In this document: piece after piece, positions 18,401 to 30,600 of the stretch
Layout of the letters: the number at the start of each line of letters is the position of its first letter
Position numbering within the stretch: the stretch's first letter is position 1
Source: Eopsaltria australis
Taxonomy: Eukaryota; Chordata; Aves; Passeriformes; Petroicidae
DNA length: 64,000 nt
Reading direction: 5' to 3'
Assembly: GCA_034509425.1 (NCBI GenBank)
Contig: JAVTVJ010001663.1
Span: 124,001 to 188,000, forward strand
The notes under the pieces: generated by a model
The model's input: the letters and a program-made list of their open reading frames with translations, nothing else
Database searches by the model: none
Told to the model about the DNA's origin: nothing
Translations under genes and position numbers: made by a program

Positions 18401-21400
18401 CATTGAAAGTAGATGGTGTGTACCCTAGCCCAAGCCTGCCCCAGCAGTGGAGGCTTTCAGGGAGTGGGGTCTGTGTAGGATGTTCAGATAAGGAGTGAAG
18501 GTCTGTTTCGTGTTATATTGGTATTTTTTGCTGGTGTTGCAGTTTCTATTAGCAGGGATGAGTAAAGTTGAATTGGTGAGAATGAAGCAGAACTGGTTTT
18601 CTAGAGAAGTCCCAGTGGATCCGTGGTGGTTGCTTTGCTAATACTTTATTGCTCAGAGTTGACTCACTCTGTCCAGAGGAGACCTGATCAGCAGTGGCAG
18701 AATCTGCCTTGCAGGACAGAGCCTGGTAATGTGGATTTTTCCCAGGATGGTGAAGATGGCCATGTGCCATTACCTCTGTCAGTTTCTCACAGGACCTGCC
18801 AGGAAGGTTTCTGCAGTGTGACTCCATTGTTACTTGCAGTTTTGGTGCTTGGGGTTTGATATGTGCACAAGTTTTTTTGTGTGTGCACTCATCTGTGAGT
18901 TGTAAATTACTGTGCTGCTCAACCAAAAGACATTGTAGCTCCTTCTCAACACCCTTGAGAACTGCCGGCTGGAAACACTACCAGCATAAATAACCAGGGA
19001 GACCTGCAATTTCCCACATTCCAAAATAGGAAAATGGCTCCAATTTCTCAGCATATTTAAGTTTTTTTTTAAGGGGGGGAGGGGGCTTGTGACTGAATGA
19101 ATCCGTGCTTTCTGGTCTCAGCAACTGGCAGAGAGCACTGTTTACAGTGTGTGTACAGATGTGCAGAACCAGCCCTGGTGCCAGGGTTGGAACATGGCCC
19201 TGCCACCCCCAGTCTGCTGAACTGTAACTGCAGGAATTTGTTATAAAGTCAGGGAAGGAGGAGAGGGAACAAGGAGCTGAAGGTCACACAGGATTTTGGT
19301 ACATGCCTGACAGAGCAGAGAGGGTGGCATCATTAACAGTGCCAGAAAGAAGGGGCAGATGAGGGAGGAGAGATTAGTGTTAGTTAGCAGGAGCTTCTCC
19401 TGGAAATTTGCTCTCCACCTAAAAGCTGTCTGTCCTCCAATAAGGCATGCTTTGACACCCCCAAGGCAGTAGGACTGGACACATCCCAGCTCCTTGCAAC
19501 CAGGGCAGAGCTGTTCTTGTGCCTCAGGAGAGGCAGAGCCATGCTCTTCCTTCTTCTGTGGAGCCCTGAGGGCCTCTGGCTTGGCTGTGCTCTGATCTGG
19601 GCTTCATCTGTGACCATTTGCTAACACCCAGTGAGAGCTGCAATGGTAAGATGGGTTTTCCAGCAAGTTTCCTCAGCAGGGCTCTCATCCCTTACACCAG
19701 AAGGACCAGCCCAGCACCTCCTCTCAGGACAGGTTTGTGCTCAGCCCCAAGACTGAAGGTGCTGCTGCTTTGAAGAGACCGTGGCAGCATATCTCCCACA
19801 TCCAGAGGAATGTGCAGAAGACAGCAGAAAGAGATAAAAGCATGTTGATTAGCACCCAGGACAACCTGAAATCAGAAAGGAGGCAGGAAGCATCATCTCT
19901 GAGTATTGAGGCCATCAGGCTGGAGCTGGAGTACCACTGAGTGGAGCAGGCGAGGACAGGTACACAGAAATAAATGACTCACTCAGAAAAAGGTCAGCCA
20001 CACTTGATTTGCCAGAGCCAATTTGTGGCAAGCGTGCAAGCTGTGACATGCAGCACTGATCACTTTCAGATGATTCGTTTGAGGCCACCGTGAATCCCCC
20101 TTCTTGAAAACCATTGCCCTGAGAGCTTTCAGGCAGCGACGTCTCACCCTGGGGAGGGTAGATTTCAGCAGAAATGGGATGGAGGGGGGCACAGTAAGGG
20201 GTCTTTATTGGCAGGCAGACCTGGCCAGCAAATGGAAAATTCTAGTGAAATTAAAAAAAATAGGGTTTTTTTCTCAAAACTTCATGTTTGTACTGTTTGC
20301 TTTCTCACAGAGAAAAGAAAATCACTGGGAGTTCAGAAGAAAAAAAAAATTTTAATTTTCAATACTTCGTTTTTTTACCAAATCAAGGAGTGGAAATTGG
20401 TGAAGATGGCTTCATGAAGATGGATTGAATGAAGATTCGTCTTGGAAGGAATAAAATAGGTAATTTCTAAACACATTAAGGGAAAAGTGAGATGATTTTC
20501 CACAACAGTGTTTTGTCATGCTGTGTCCCATGTCTCACTCAGTTTGCACAAAGGGTCATTCCATGACTACCCACTTAGGACACCCTTTGGTAAGAACATC
20601 CTCTCAGCAGAATTGTCCTGGGACAGTTCAGATAACAGAACAAAACATTTCTTCTTCTAAAAACAGCTCCCAGGCAGTCTCTGGGCACTTTCAATCTTAT
20701 TATTTAAGTGGGGTTTGAGTACAAGCTGTGATTTGGTCATTACAAACTCCCGTCCTTAAATAAATTTACACTGGTGTTTCACGGGAATGTTTACTCCTGC
20801 TTCCCTGAGTTCCAGACATTAAACAAATGGGTTTTGCTTAATTAAAAGCACTCTGCAGGGGTGCTCCCTTAGCTGAGAGACGGGAGATGAGGAAAGGAAA
20901 CAAATGGAGAAAAATGAGATGTATTTCTTCTTCTCTTGGTACTGCAGATCTGTGTAAGGATCTCCCATTCCACATTTTTTTTATACATGGGGTTGTTTGG
21001 CCCCAGAGTTAAAAATCCATAAAGCAAACCAATTCATTTTAAGTTTCCCATATGGATCTCAAAAAGAACAAGATATTCCTTTGTACTGCAGCACAGTTGG
21101 GAGCCTTCCGTTATTTCTTTTTTCTTTTTCCCGTTTTTTCTTTTCCTGCTCTGGCAGGGTGGGCTGTGTTTCTGAAGGGTGTTATGCTTCTCTTTCCTGA
21201 GCAGGACTCCCTGTTCCATGGCAGAGAACAAGCCCAGTTGAGAGGGGTCAGGACATTTAGGGAGATGGGTAGTGTACATGCTGTACTCATGGAAGAGTGC
21301 TCTTCAGAATCCTGAATCCTGAAGGCATGGGAGCCCTGACAACTCCATCATTTCCACGGTAGGTTCATGTGGTTCATGCCAGTGGAGCTAACCTGGAGGT

Positions 21401-22599
21401 AAGGTAAACAAAGGCGTGGTGGTGCAAGCCTGGGATTCAACTTCCCTTTGCCTCTTCCAGCAGGCAGTTTTGCATAAGGAAGAGTACAGCATGCAGGGTA
21501 AGCTTTAAGTGGTGTTGCCTGAGGAGAACCCTTCTGAAAATCAGTAGTTACAGGAATTCCTGAGCCAGGAGATTCTTCTGGGTGACTGTGCTTAATAATC
21601 ACCGAAGAAGCCAGTTACAGCTACCACAACACCTCATCAAGAAGTTCCACTGAGCAATAATGAGCATTTTTTGCCAAGATCCAGAGAGCTCTTAGTGCTC
21701 TCATTTTAACTACATTTTTATACTTGACAGTTTTCAAAACACTATAAAATTATGCAAGAGTGAACTGAATGCTGTTCTGCCTATGTTGCGTTGTGAGCTG
21801 AAGCTGAATTTGGTATTTCAGCTTAGTCTCTGTATTGCTAGAGAGATAAATACTCCCAGCACCCTGATGATGAGCAAAAAGGCTCCCGATTGTAAAGAAA
21901 ACTGAGAAAACAAATTACTGTCAACTCCTATTATTTACAAGATGAGACTATTTCGTATTCTTATAAAATAATGTGCAAAGGTATTTTCATAGAAAACTTT
22001 TGCATAGCATCTCAGTGCTGAATTCTATGACCAAAAAAGGGTTTCTTGGTGTTTCTGAACTGCTTTTCCTAAGTCTAGGTAGCATATAGGGTTATCCCAC
22101 TGATCTTAGGCACTTATTTGGCTCCAGAACACCTGGCAAGTCACAGTGTTCCAGAGCTAAGTGGTGTTGCTAGAGCCTCTCCTGGTACTGAGCTTACCCA
22201 TTCATGCAAGCCAAGGTTGCTGTGGAGCATTCACCTTATGAAAATGTTCCTAGAGTGATGGAAAAGGAAAAAGTTTAAACAGCTGTTGAGAAAAGAGGGT
22301 TATGCAGGAGTGAAATATTTCACATAGTAAGCAAAACTTAAGAAGTAAGCCAAACACCAGGAATAACAAAACAATAGAAAGAAAAGCAGAAATATTTTGA
22401 AATACATCAGTGCATCCTCATAGAGATGCCCTTTAATCAACCTAGAGCCACTGGATTTGTTCTCTCCTCACCATTTAAGGAGCTCCTTGCATTGTTGCAA
22501 TGTGCATCATTGCAACATGGATCCTAGCGTGCAATGAGTAATTGTGTTTTCTTTTAGTGAAAATCTCCAGTCCCTGGCTTGGTTTCTATAGCCATGTTC
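15401..22599. other. Intergenic, no gene seen
   Basis: No recognisable exon or repeat family. A run of 15 A lies at 15738-15752 and a hairpin at 22493-22517 is listed separately. A TTTAATAAAG stretch near 18057 contains a polyadenylation-type hexamer without a supporting gene. Confidence 0.5.
22493..22517. repeat. 10-bp inverted repeat with 5-base loop
   Basis: TGTTGCAATG at 22493-22502 and CATTGCAACA at 22508-22517 are perfect reverse complements separated by TGCAT. Each arm resembles a C/EBP half-site arrangement (TTGCAA). Confidence 0.6.
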
Positions 22600-22830
22600 T
22601 TGTAACCATTCTTGAAAGGGTGCCTGATATTGTTCCACTTATTCATTAATAACATGTGTTGTGGCTTTTTCTGATGTAAACATTAGCCAGGTTTTCATTA
22701 GGTTTTTAATAAACCTGTCCACCACCACATACATTAAAATGAAAAATTATCAATGACCCCTTTTGCAAGTCGTTAATGATGACATGCAATTTGGCTGATG
22801 AATCACGAGTTTGCTGTAGATTTAGGCTAT
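22600..22830. promoter_or_regulatory. Candidate non-coding regulatory element (AT-rich, homeodomain-type cores)
   Basis: The stretch contains CATTAATAACATG, CATTAGCC, CATTAGG, TTTTTAATAAA, GTTAATGATGACATG and a TGATGAATCA (AP-1-like) motif close together. It has no repeat identity and no useful frame. Motif density alone is weak evidence. Confidence 0.2.
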
Positions 22831-24212
22831 GTTTGTGTCCATCTCAGAGGAGTCTGTCCCCTTCTCCATGGTAACTGTTCTGCTCTGACATCACTAGCCA
22901 AAATAGAGCATGGAGGTTATAAAATCCTGAGGGGGTGTGCAGTGGGGAAGAGTAGAGACAGACAGAATGAAAATACAGTTCAATAAAGGAAACTTCCTTA
23001 ACGCTTCAGTCATCGGACAGTGCCCTGTGCATCCATCAGGCAAAAGATGTCTGAAATGTGAGAAATGGGGATATCAGAATTCCAGAGCTGGAGATTCGTG
23101 TGAGGTTATTGAAACAACTTGGAAAGCAAAAGAATCTGGTTTGGACTTCTTTTTGGATTGAGTCATGAAGCACTTCATCCATATGATTTTCTTTTTTGCA
23201 TCAAAAATCCTCTTTATCACAAGGAGGGTAAAGAGCCCAACTGGGAGTGAAAAAAGCTCTTTGACAGCTAGGGACAGCCACAAAAGCAGGAGTTGCAGAG
23301 TAAGTGTACTAAAACAGATGCCAGTACCACTCAATCTTTATCACAACTTTTATCTGTGGCCTGGGATGCTACTTTTCTAAAACCCAGACCCCCTAAAAGC
23401 CATGAACTATATGACAAAAAGCAAAAGGGGGGAAAAAAAAAAAGACAAGGATGCAGACTTTTTAGGTTAAAAGATACAAATATAACAAAAAAGACCAATG
23501 TGGAAATTCAAAACCAGACAGGAAAAACACTGAACCCAAGGTTTCTCAGCCATTAACATTTCATAGTTCGAAGTACAACTGGGAATTTCCTAGGCCCAGT
23601 TTGGTGTTCTGGAGCCATCAGTACTGTAATTTAGATGGCACTGGAGGACAGGATTGCTTAGAAGGTGTAATGTGGGGTGGGGGGAGACCGTGGGTATGGG
23701 GAAAGGTCAAGAGAATGGGAGGAAGTTTAGGCTGATCTCTGTTCATTTGATCAGGGCTGTTGGAACTGGGAGGGTTAAGTGTTTCCAGGGGAATGGAAAC
23801 GCAGCTCTAGCCTTGTCAAAGCTCTGACGTGACAACACATATAAAATAAACACCAGTGGAGTGTTAAGATAATGCACACACACACCAGCTCTGTGCAATG
23901 TTGAGATCATTTTAGATCACTTCACAAAGCTGTTATCCCTTTTTGACTTGCATTTTTAGCCAGCTTTAAATGTCCTGAGGACTGTTTCATTTAGGAGAAA
24001 AAAGCTAATAATGGAGCCCTGTATTTTCTTATTGCAGCCCTGCTTTATTTACACTGAAGGTACATGAAACCCTCTTTCTTTGGACAAAATAGGAATGAAA
24101 CAGCAGGAAAGAGTTTCTTTGTTCACAACTCTGAGGCAGCTTTTAGTCCAAAACCTTTTTCTCTGTGTTCTCTCATTCCTGTGTTTTCCCTTTCTCAGTG
24201 CCAGCTTTCCCC

Positions 24213-24226
24213 GCCCCCCCCCCCCC
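24213..24226 (+). repeat. Poly(C) tract, C14
   Basis: Uninterrupted run of 14 C preceded by CCCCG. Likely length-variable. On the other strand it is a G-tract. Confidence 0.85.
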
Positions 24227-24659
24227 ATAAGCCAGATGTAGCAGAGGTTTTGTTTATTTTTACTGTAATAAAATGTCTTCTAGGAAATTTAGAAAGCAAG
24301 TTGTGCAGTGAACAGCAGAAAGAATGCAATGTGAGTTCCTGTAAAATTGTACCCACTGTCCCTTTCTCCATATCCACTCAAGAGCCCAAACAACACAGAC
24401 ATGGCTGATACCTGTTTGCAGTTTGGCTTCACTACATACTGAACAGGAAAAATAACTGTTAAATTTATGCTGTGGCCTCCCCCTCAGCACATTCCCAGCT
24501 TGAATATCTTCACTTGGTCATTGGTTTTCATGCAACTTGTAAAAATTTGTTATGTCTTAGGCTTTCACTGTAGAAACTAGGGAGATTGATGGCCAGACTG
24601 CATTGTCTCATGTGTTATTTCCTTAGGACAGCCAGATGAAAAACAGTAAATAAATCCAC

Positions 24660-24675
24660 TTTTTTTTTTTTTTTT
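24660..24675 (+). repeat. Poly(T) tract, T16
   Basis: Sixteen consecutive T, followed further right by a purine-rich region. There is no retroposed sequence that would make it a poly(A) tail. Confidence 0.85.
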
Positions 24676-27600
24676 GTGATCTCAGTGAACTAAAGAAAGA
24701 AAGAAACAAAAAATGAGTATGGAAGAGAGAAAAGAAGAGAGGGAGGGAGAAGTACGGTGAACAAAGGAAAAATTATTTTTAAGATAATGTGAGAAGGGAA
24801 AAGAAGAAGACAAGTAATTGAGAAGAAACAGAGATAAAGAATCAAAAGTAATCTACACATAATTTAGGTAAAGGAATTTTACACTGGTTATTTTATAAAA
24901 TTAATTTAAGCTGCCTTGCAAATACAGGTGCAATTAAATCACATTTCTCTATTAAAGACAAACATTAAAGGATAGGAAAATTTAATTATACCATCTGCAG
25001 AAACAGCTGTCTAATGTCAGCTGTTTCTATTTATTTTGGTGAATCTGGATGAGGTTGGACCATTGAATGCACACCATATAGATTAAATTATATTAAGAGG
25101 ATGGGTGACATGATTTGGTCATTTGTCATGAAAGTTTTAGCCAGATGCTTAAGCATAGTTGTTCCAAAATGCTTTTGGCTGCAAAGATGGATATTACACT
25201 GTGGTCAAAGATCCAGAGCTGAGGTTTGGTCTAGTGGCAAGGTCAGTGGCAGGGGACTGATGAAGAGAGGCAGGAGGACCCAGCCTGGGTTTGCAGCTCA
25301 GCCCCAGCTCCATGGGCTGCAGGGCCAAGGCACCTTTAGCCACCACTTTGGCCCCTCCTGCCCCTTTGGGATGAGAGTCTCCCACATCATGCAGAGTGTC
25401 TGCTGTCACATGGCTTCAGACTCAAGATAGGGAGGTACAGTGTGGCCTAACACTCTCCCAGCTTCCTGCAGTGAGGAACATCCTATTCTGCCTCTGTCCC
25501 TCACTGTCCCCTGTCCTCCCTATGACATGGTGGCTGGTCCTGGTCAGCAGAGAGAGTGTGCCACCCTCTGATGGAAACACTCTCTTCCTTCATGGTCATG
25601 CACCTGTGAGACAAAGGCTGCACTGGCACTGGCAAGGATGTGCAGAGGTGCTGTAGGTGGTCACTGGTGTGCCCACACAGGACAATGTCTTCACTTGCTT
25701 CACAGCCCAGGCAAGAACCTGGCACAGAGCAGGAAGGGGAATACAAGCAACCATCAGGGGGTGATTCAGATGTGAGCAAGGCAAGCCCAGAGGCACAGAC
25801 ATTAGCTCAGGGGTGATGAAATGTCACCATCCCTTTCCAGATCACTGTGTTTCATGGGTGGGCAAATGCTGCAAATGCCAAGTGTAGAACTCCCACCTCA
25901 TCTTCTCCTCCATCTTGCACTTTCACCATGCTATGATGCATGACCTGAGCTGAGCAATTCCTCACTGTGCTGGAACCACTCCGTGGGCTCACAGAAAGCT
26001 GCACCCAGCAAAGAGCAATGGAGCATACCAGTATTTTTAAATTAGTGAAGAGGAATGGCACAGGTGACAAGAATCAGCCCAAGAGCCTAACCCCTGAGTG
26101 AGAGCTGAGTTAACACTGCAGCTGGATGCAGCTAAAGGAGCAGAGAGAGTTTATGGGTACACCTCCAGGAGTGAGCAGGCAGGCTGGCTACCCTTCTAAG
26201 GTAGAGACGGGGCTCTTTTATCTAGTTTGATCTGAGTGCTGCTGCCCATTTCAGATGAGGGGCAGAAAATGTTTTGCTCTTTGGGCTCAACTGTCCTGTT
26301 ACTCTTCTGTGTTAAAAATAAAGCATTTTTCAGGATGTTCACTTTTGTGCTGACATGGCTCATTGGTACAGAGCTTCCTGGAGGCCTGAGCAGCTTCATC
26401 AGGTCCCCATGTCCCACAAGAGCTTCCAGAGAGGGAGCTTCCAACTGCTGACCAAAGTGTCTATCTCTCCCTTGTTTTGGAATAAGTTGCAGATATGTCA
26501 AGTGATGAGTGTGGGTTTTGCCCAGCCATGTGACAATGAATAAACCCTGCCTGTGTGATTCAGTTCATGCAGATGCTGTGTGATCTGAGCAGGGATGCAG
26601 GGGCTGATGTGTAGGTTGGAAGAAAGTGGGAGAACCTGCAAACTGGTGTCCTCCTTAACAGGCAGGGAGGCTGATGCTGGTTAAAACACAATGTTTGTTT
26701 TCTCCAGAAGTGTCATGCTGCCTGTGCCCTGAAGTTTGATTAAGGAGACTTACAGTGATTCAGGTTTCACAGCATTTCCATTTGATTTTAGCACTGTGGG
26801 CCAGGCGAGAAAGTTGGGGTGGGTCCTGACTAAGTCCTACAGGATTCAGATCTAACAAGGAAATGGCAAGGAAGGCAGTGAAATTATCTTAACGGTGGAG
26901 TTTAAAGATTCCCTGGTGATTTTTGGCAGCTGTACCAAATCGTCCCCTGTAGCAACAGACACACTTCTGAGCGGGGTGTGGAAACAGCGCTGCTGCCTGG
27001 TTGAGATGAGCACTCCTTGCTGTGGAGGGCCGAGTGCTACTTGGTTGTGGGGAAGGTGCTTTGGGAGGCAGGGAACATCTGCCTGCTCATAGGCAGAGGA
27101 TGTGATACAGTACAATAGTGTGGCTCCCTGCCATTGGACCCAAGTTGTAGTTATTTCTGCAGATAATTTCAGGTGTTTCAAGTTTGTCAGTGTGCTTTTT
27201 CCAGAACTGTGTGTCTTAGCACATTTCAAAAGAAGCAAGCAACCCACAACACACATGCTAATTAGCAAGCGGCAATGATGAGAGACGCCAAAGAGATGCT
27301 GGAGGGGAAAAGAATGCTTCAAATGGTTCACAGGATTGTGCATTTCAACTCTGAGCCAGACTCAGACCCTGCAGTCAGACTCCTGGCTTAGTGGGGAAAC
27401 ATTCCCAGCCTTTGATGTCCCATTTTCTGCTGACACCTTTGTGTGGTGAAGATGAGCCCACACCGAAATCCCTGATGTGCAGAATGGGACGTAGATGGGA
27501 TGGCACACGTCACTGCTGGGACAGAGCAGAGCAGTGACAGACTGCAAGCCCTGGAGTGGGCAGGCACCGGCTGGGGACGCAGCACCCAGGCTGTGGCTGT

Positions 27601-29999
27601 GGCTCTGGGTGCTGCTGGTTGCCCTTTGCCCTTGCGTTGAGCAGACCAAGCCAGGTATGGCACACACCCTGCACAGCAGGTCCCAGTTGGAAACCTGACC
27701 CCTAGGAATGCCAGGAGGCTGCTAGGACTGTTCCTGGCTGGAGGAAGTGGCACCCCACTTCAGAAATGAATCACCAGGTCTTCTCTTTCAAATTCCTATA
27801 AACCACTTAAAATCCGTCCTTCTTTTCCTTCTTTTTCTGGGCTGTCTCCCAAGTGATTTCTCAGAATTTACATGAAAATTAACTCACAGCATAATGGAAA
27901 CAGAATTTTAAAAAACATCCCATCTTTTTTCTTGATGACCTCAGCTTTTTCCAGGTGAGGGTGTCATGGTGGATGAGTGGGGAAGTTCATTTCCATTTTA
28001 ATTTCAGACTTCAATGGAGTGGGTCACCCGTTTCATTCTCTTAGTGAGGCATCGTGCTGAAAGCTGTTACCTCTAGGCTTGGCTGCACTAAGAGTGCATT
28101 ACATTATCTTCAAATCTCTTTATGTTATATTTAAACTCTAGGTGTGCCTACTGCATGGATTTTCAAAGGCTACTGTTAGCCCAGCAAAGCCAGTCTGTCT
28201 CAGGGAACTGCCCCTGCTGGCAAAGATGAAAGAAGCAGTACAAAATTCTGTTTAAAATGGTAGAAATCAAGGCCATGGCTTGAACTGAGTGAAAGAAGAT
28301 CCTTCTTAGTATCTTTTCACTGGGATGAATACTGGAGAGGTAGAGGGGATTGAGTCAAACTGAAGTAGAAAGTTTTATAAATATTTTTCTGAAAATGAAA
28401 ACGTGAAAACCTGAAAGAAAGCGTGTTTCAGGTCATCCTGCTCAGGCCAAGAGAAAACAATGTCTTCTGAATCTTCTGCAATTTTTTTCTAATACAAAGC
28501 TGCTAGTCAACTATCAAAACCCCCTGTTTTCAAATCCAGTGATTGGAATGCTGTTGGGAAGTCTGAAGTTAGTGAGAAAATCTTTGATGTGATTTAGGCT
28601 TTTCCAAAATGGAACATCTCATTTTGCACATGTCTAAGTGACATTGCATGGCATTTTCAAAATTCCTCCTTCTCTTCACAACTTTTTTTTTCCCAGCAAA
28701 AATTATTTGTTGATTTGGACCCAGTTTTGCAAGTAGTTTCATTTAGTGCTTGTCAAAACATTTCCCAGATGATCTAGTTGTGCTGGAGTGAGAGGCCAGG
28801 AGGAGACACGGGATGCAGCAAGGGCTGTGTGAGGAAGGAACAGAGGGCAGAGGTGGGAAAGGTAGAGCAGAGGCACAGCTGGTCCTGGCCACCATCCTTG
28901 TTGTGGATGCCTAAATTCAGCAAATGGGGTGTCACAACCAGGGCATTACTCAGGAAAGGAGTAATGGGAGGAAAACCTCGAGTGCAAAAGGCTCCAGGAG
29001 AAGAACTGAGGGGAAAGAGAGAAAGAGTTAACTGGAACAGCCAAAATAAACCATGAAGGTATTCTCTGGTGACAGTAAGGCCACACTAATTCATCATAGC
29101 TCAGTAAGGAAGTGAATGCAACAAACGTGATCTAAAGCAGACCCAGAGTCTATGCTGATGAGCATGCAGAGGGTCAACCTCAGCCAGCTGAGCAATGTCT
29201 GTGGCTGAAGCTCCCAGGAATGGGGTGGAGGGTGAAGTCCTAAACTCTGGCTCAGTTTTTTTGCCCATTAGACTGCCAGTAGACTGTGAGCTTTTAATGT
29301 CACTTGCAATAAAGCAGGCTGTGTTTGCACTCCTATCCCTATGGCAGCTATGGAAGTCAACCCCGTCATTGCCCAGACATACCCAGGAGTGGGAGATGTG
29401 AAGTGCTGTGGGCTCTCTGTGGTTCCATGTGTACAACACACTGAGAGCACAGACGATACCCCTCAAATTCACTTCTGCCCTTGGATAACACCATGCTCCT
29501 TGAAGGTAAAGCCTCTGTGTTCAGACACTGGCTGGGTTTCTTCACAGCCCGGGGTTTGACCCAGCTCCCCATGGCCAGGTGGGAATGCAGGCCCAAGGCA
29601 CACAACAGAGCTGAGATGTGAAAGACAACGGGGGCTGTGCCTCTGTGGGCAGCAAAGGAAAACTGAGACAGGAGCACACTAAAACATAAAAATCAGGTAA
29701 TCTAGGCAGGAGTTTCAGGAAACAATGTCTTAAAAACTTGTAGTCAGCTTTCCCCTCTTCCCTTTTTCAATGGTGCCCTGGTTATAGGAGTAGAGAGCCA
29801 GTTCAGCACTGTAGGGGTGTAACAAAACTGTGTATTCTACCCCCCTCTAGCTCATTTCTGATGAACTGTTAGTGATGGGTGTTTGCAGGAGCTGCCCAGT
29901 GCGCACCTGACAGACACCTCAGGCTACAAAGATGGGTGTTAAATGAGGTAAGGGAAAAGAGGCAAACTCTGAAAGGCAGGGTAAGGTTTCTTCATCACA

Positions 30000-30600
30000 A
30001 AAGAAGCACCAGCACGGTTACACCCATCCTGAGGGGATCATATATTCTAATGGGCCATAATGGACTCAATGGCACCAGAGGAAGAGGCAGCTGCAAGGAT
30101 TTAGACCATCAAGGACTCCCAAAGTACCCCATGACTCACAAGATTACATCATTCCACTGTGAAACTCCCTGCCCTGGGGGAGGTACTCAGCATTCCCACC
30201 TGAACCTGAGGGTATATAATCTTTGGGTTTGGTAACCTGGCCCATCACCACCACCACCACCACCACTACCACCACTACCACCACTACCACCACTACCACC
30301 ACTACCACCACTACCACCACTACCACCACTACCACCACAATCACCACAATCCATAGGACCAAAACTTCCATAGGACCGTTGGTTTCAAAAGGACTGCAAT
30401 TGCTGTTTGGTAGAACTGTGGCTACCACCCTGCCCAACAGGGTGCCAGGCTGTGTTCCAGCTTGGTGGATTTTAGCCAGTTTTTCTCTGTATCGCATTTA
30501 TTGTAATCTCTCTAGTAAATTGTAACTCTGACCTGAAATCTCTCTTAAGGTAATTGAGAGGGATACATTTCTCTTGCCAGTTCACTTTCAAATCAGAACA
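30000..30600 (+). mobile_element. Possible LTR-like sequence containing a minisatellite
   Basis: GGGTATATAATCTTTGGG (TATATAA at 30213-30219) lies about 300 bases before TTTATTGTAATCTCTCTAGT and AAATTGTAACTCTGACCTGA. The latter resembles the poly(A)/U5 portion of avian endogenous-retrovirus LTRs. No gag, pol or env sequence is next to it, so it would be a solitary, decayed LTR. I could not define TG...CA ends or a target-site duplication, so this is a tentative call. It could simply be unique sequence around a simple repeat. Confidence 0.35.
30244..30350 (+). repeat. Minisatellite, 9-bp unit CTACCACCA with a (CCA)n start
   Basis: A CCA trinucleotide run grades into about eight to nine copies of the 9-mer CTACCACCA, ending in degenerate ACCACAATC units. 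It keeps open frames on both strands (poly-Thr on +, poly-Val on -), which are artefacts of the 3-bp periodicity and not protein genes. Right after it, CCATAGGACC occurs twice within 30 bases. Confidence 0.93.

Larger units (their letters stand above)
22831..29999. other. Intergenic, no gene seen
   Basis: Only short frames without recognisable motifs. Homopolymer tracts (C14 at 24213-24226, T16 at 24660-24675) are listed separately. A purine-rich patch (GAAA/GAGA) runs at about 24693-24840. Confidence 0.5.

Noticed and set aside
30244..30350. CRISPR-like regular repetition
   Set aside because: The units are 9 bp, contiguous and spacerless, so this is a minisatellite in a vertebrate genome.
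30144..30525. Poly-Thr (+) and poly-Val (-) open frames
   Set aside because: They are produced by the trinucleotide periodicity of the CTACCACCA array. The flanking residues show no protein features.
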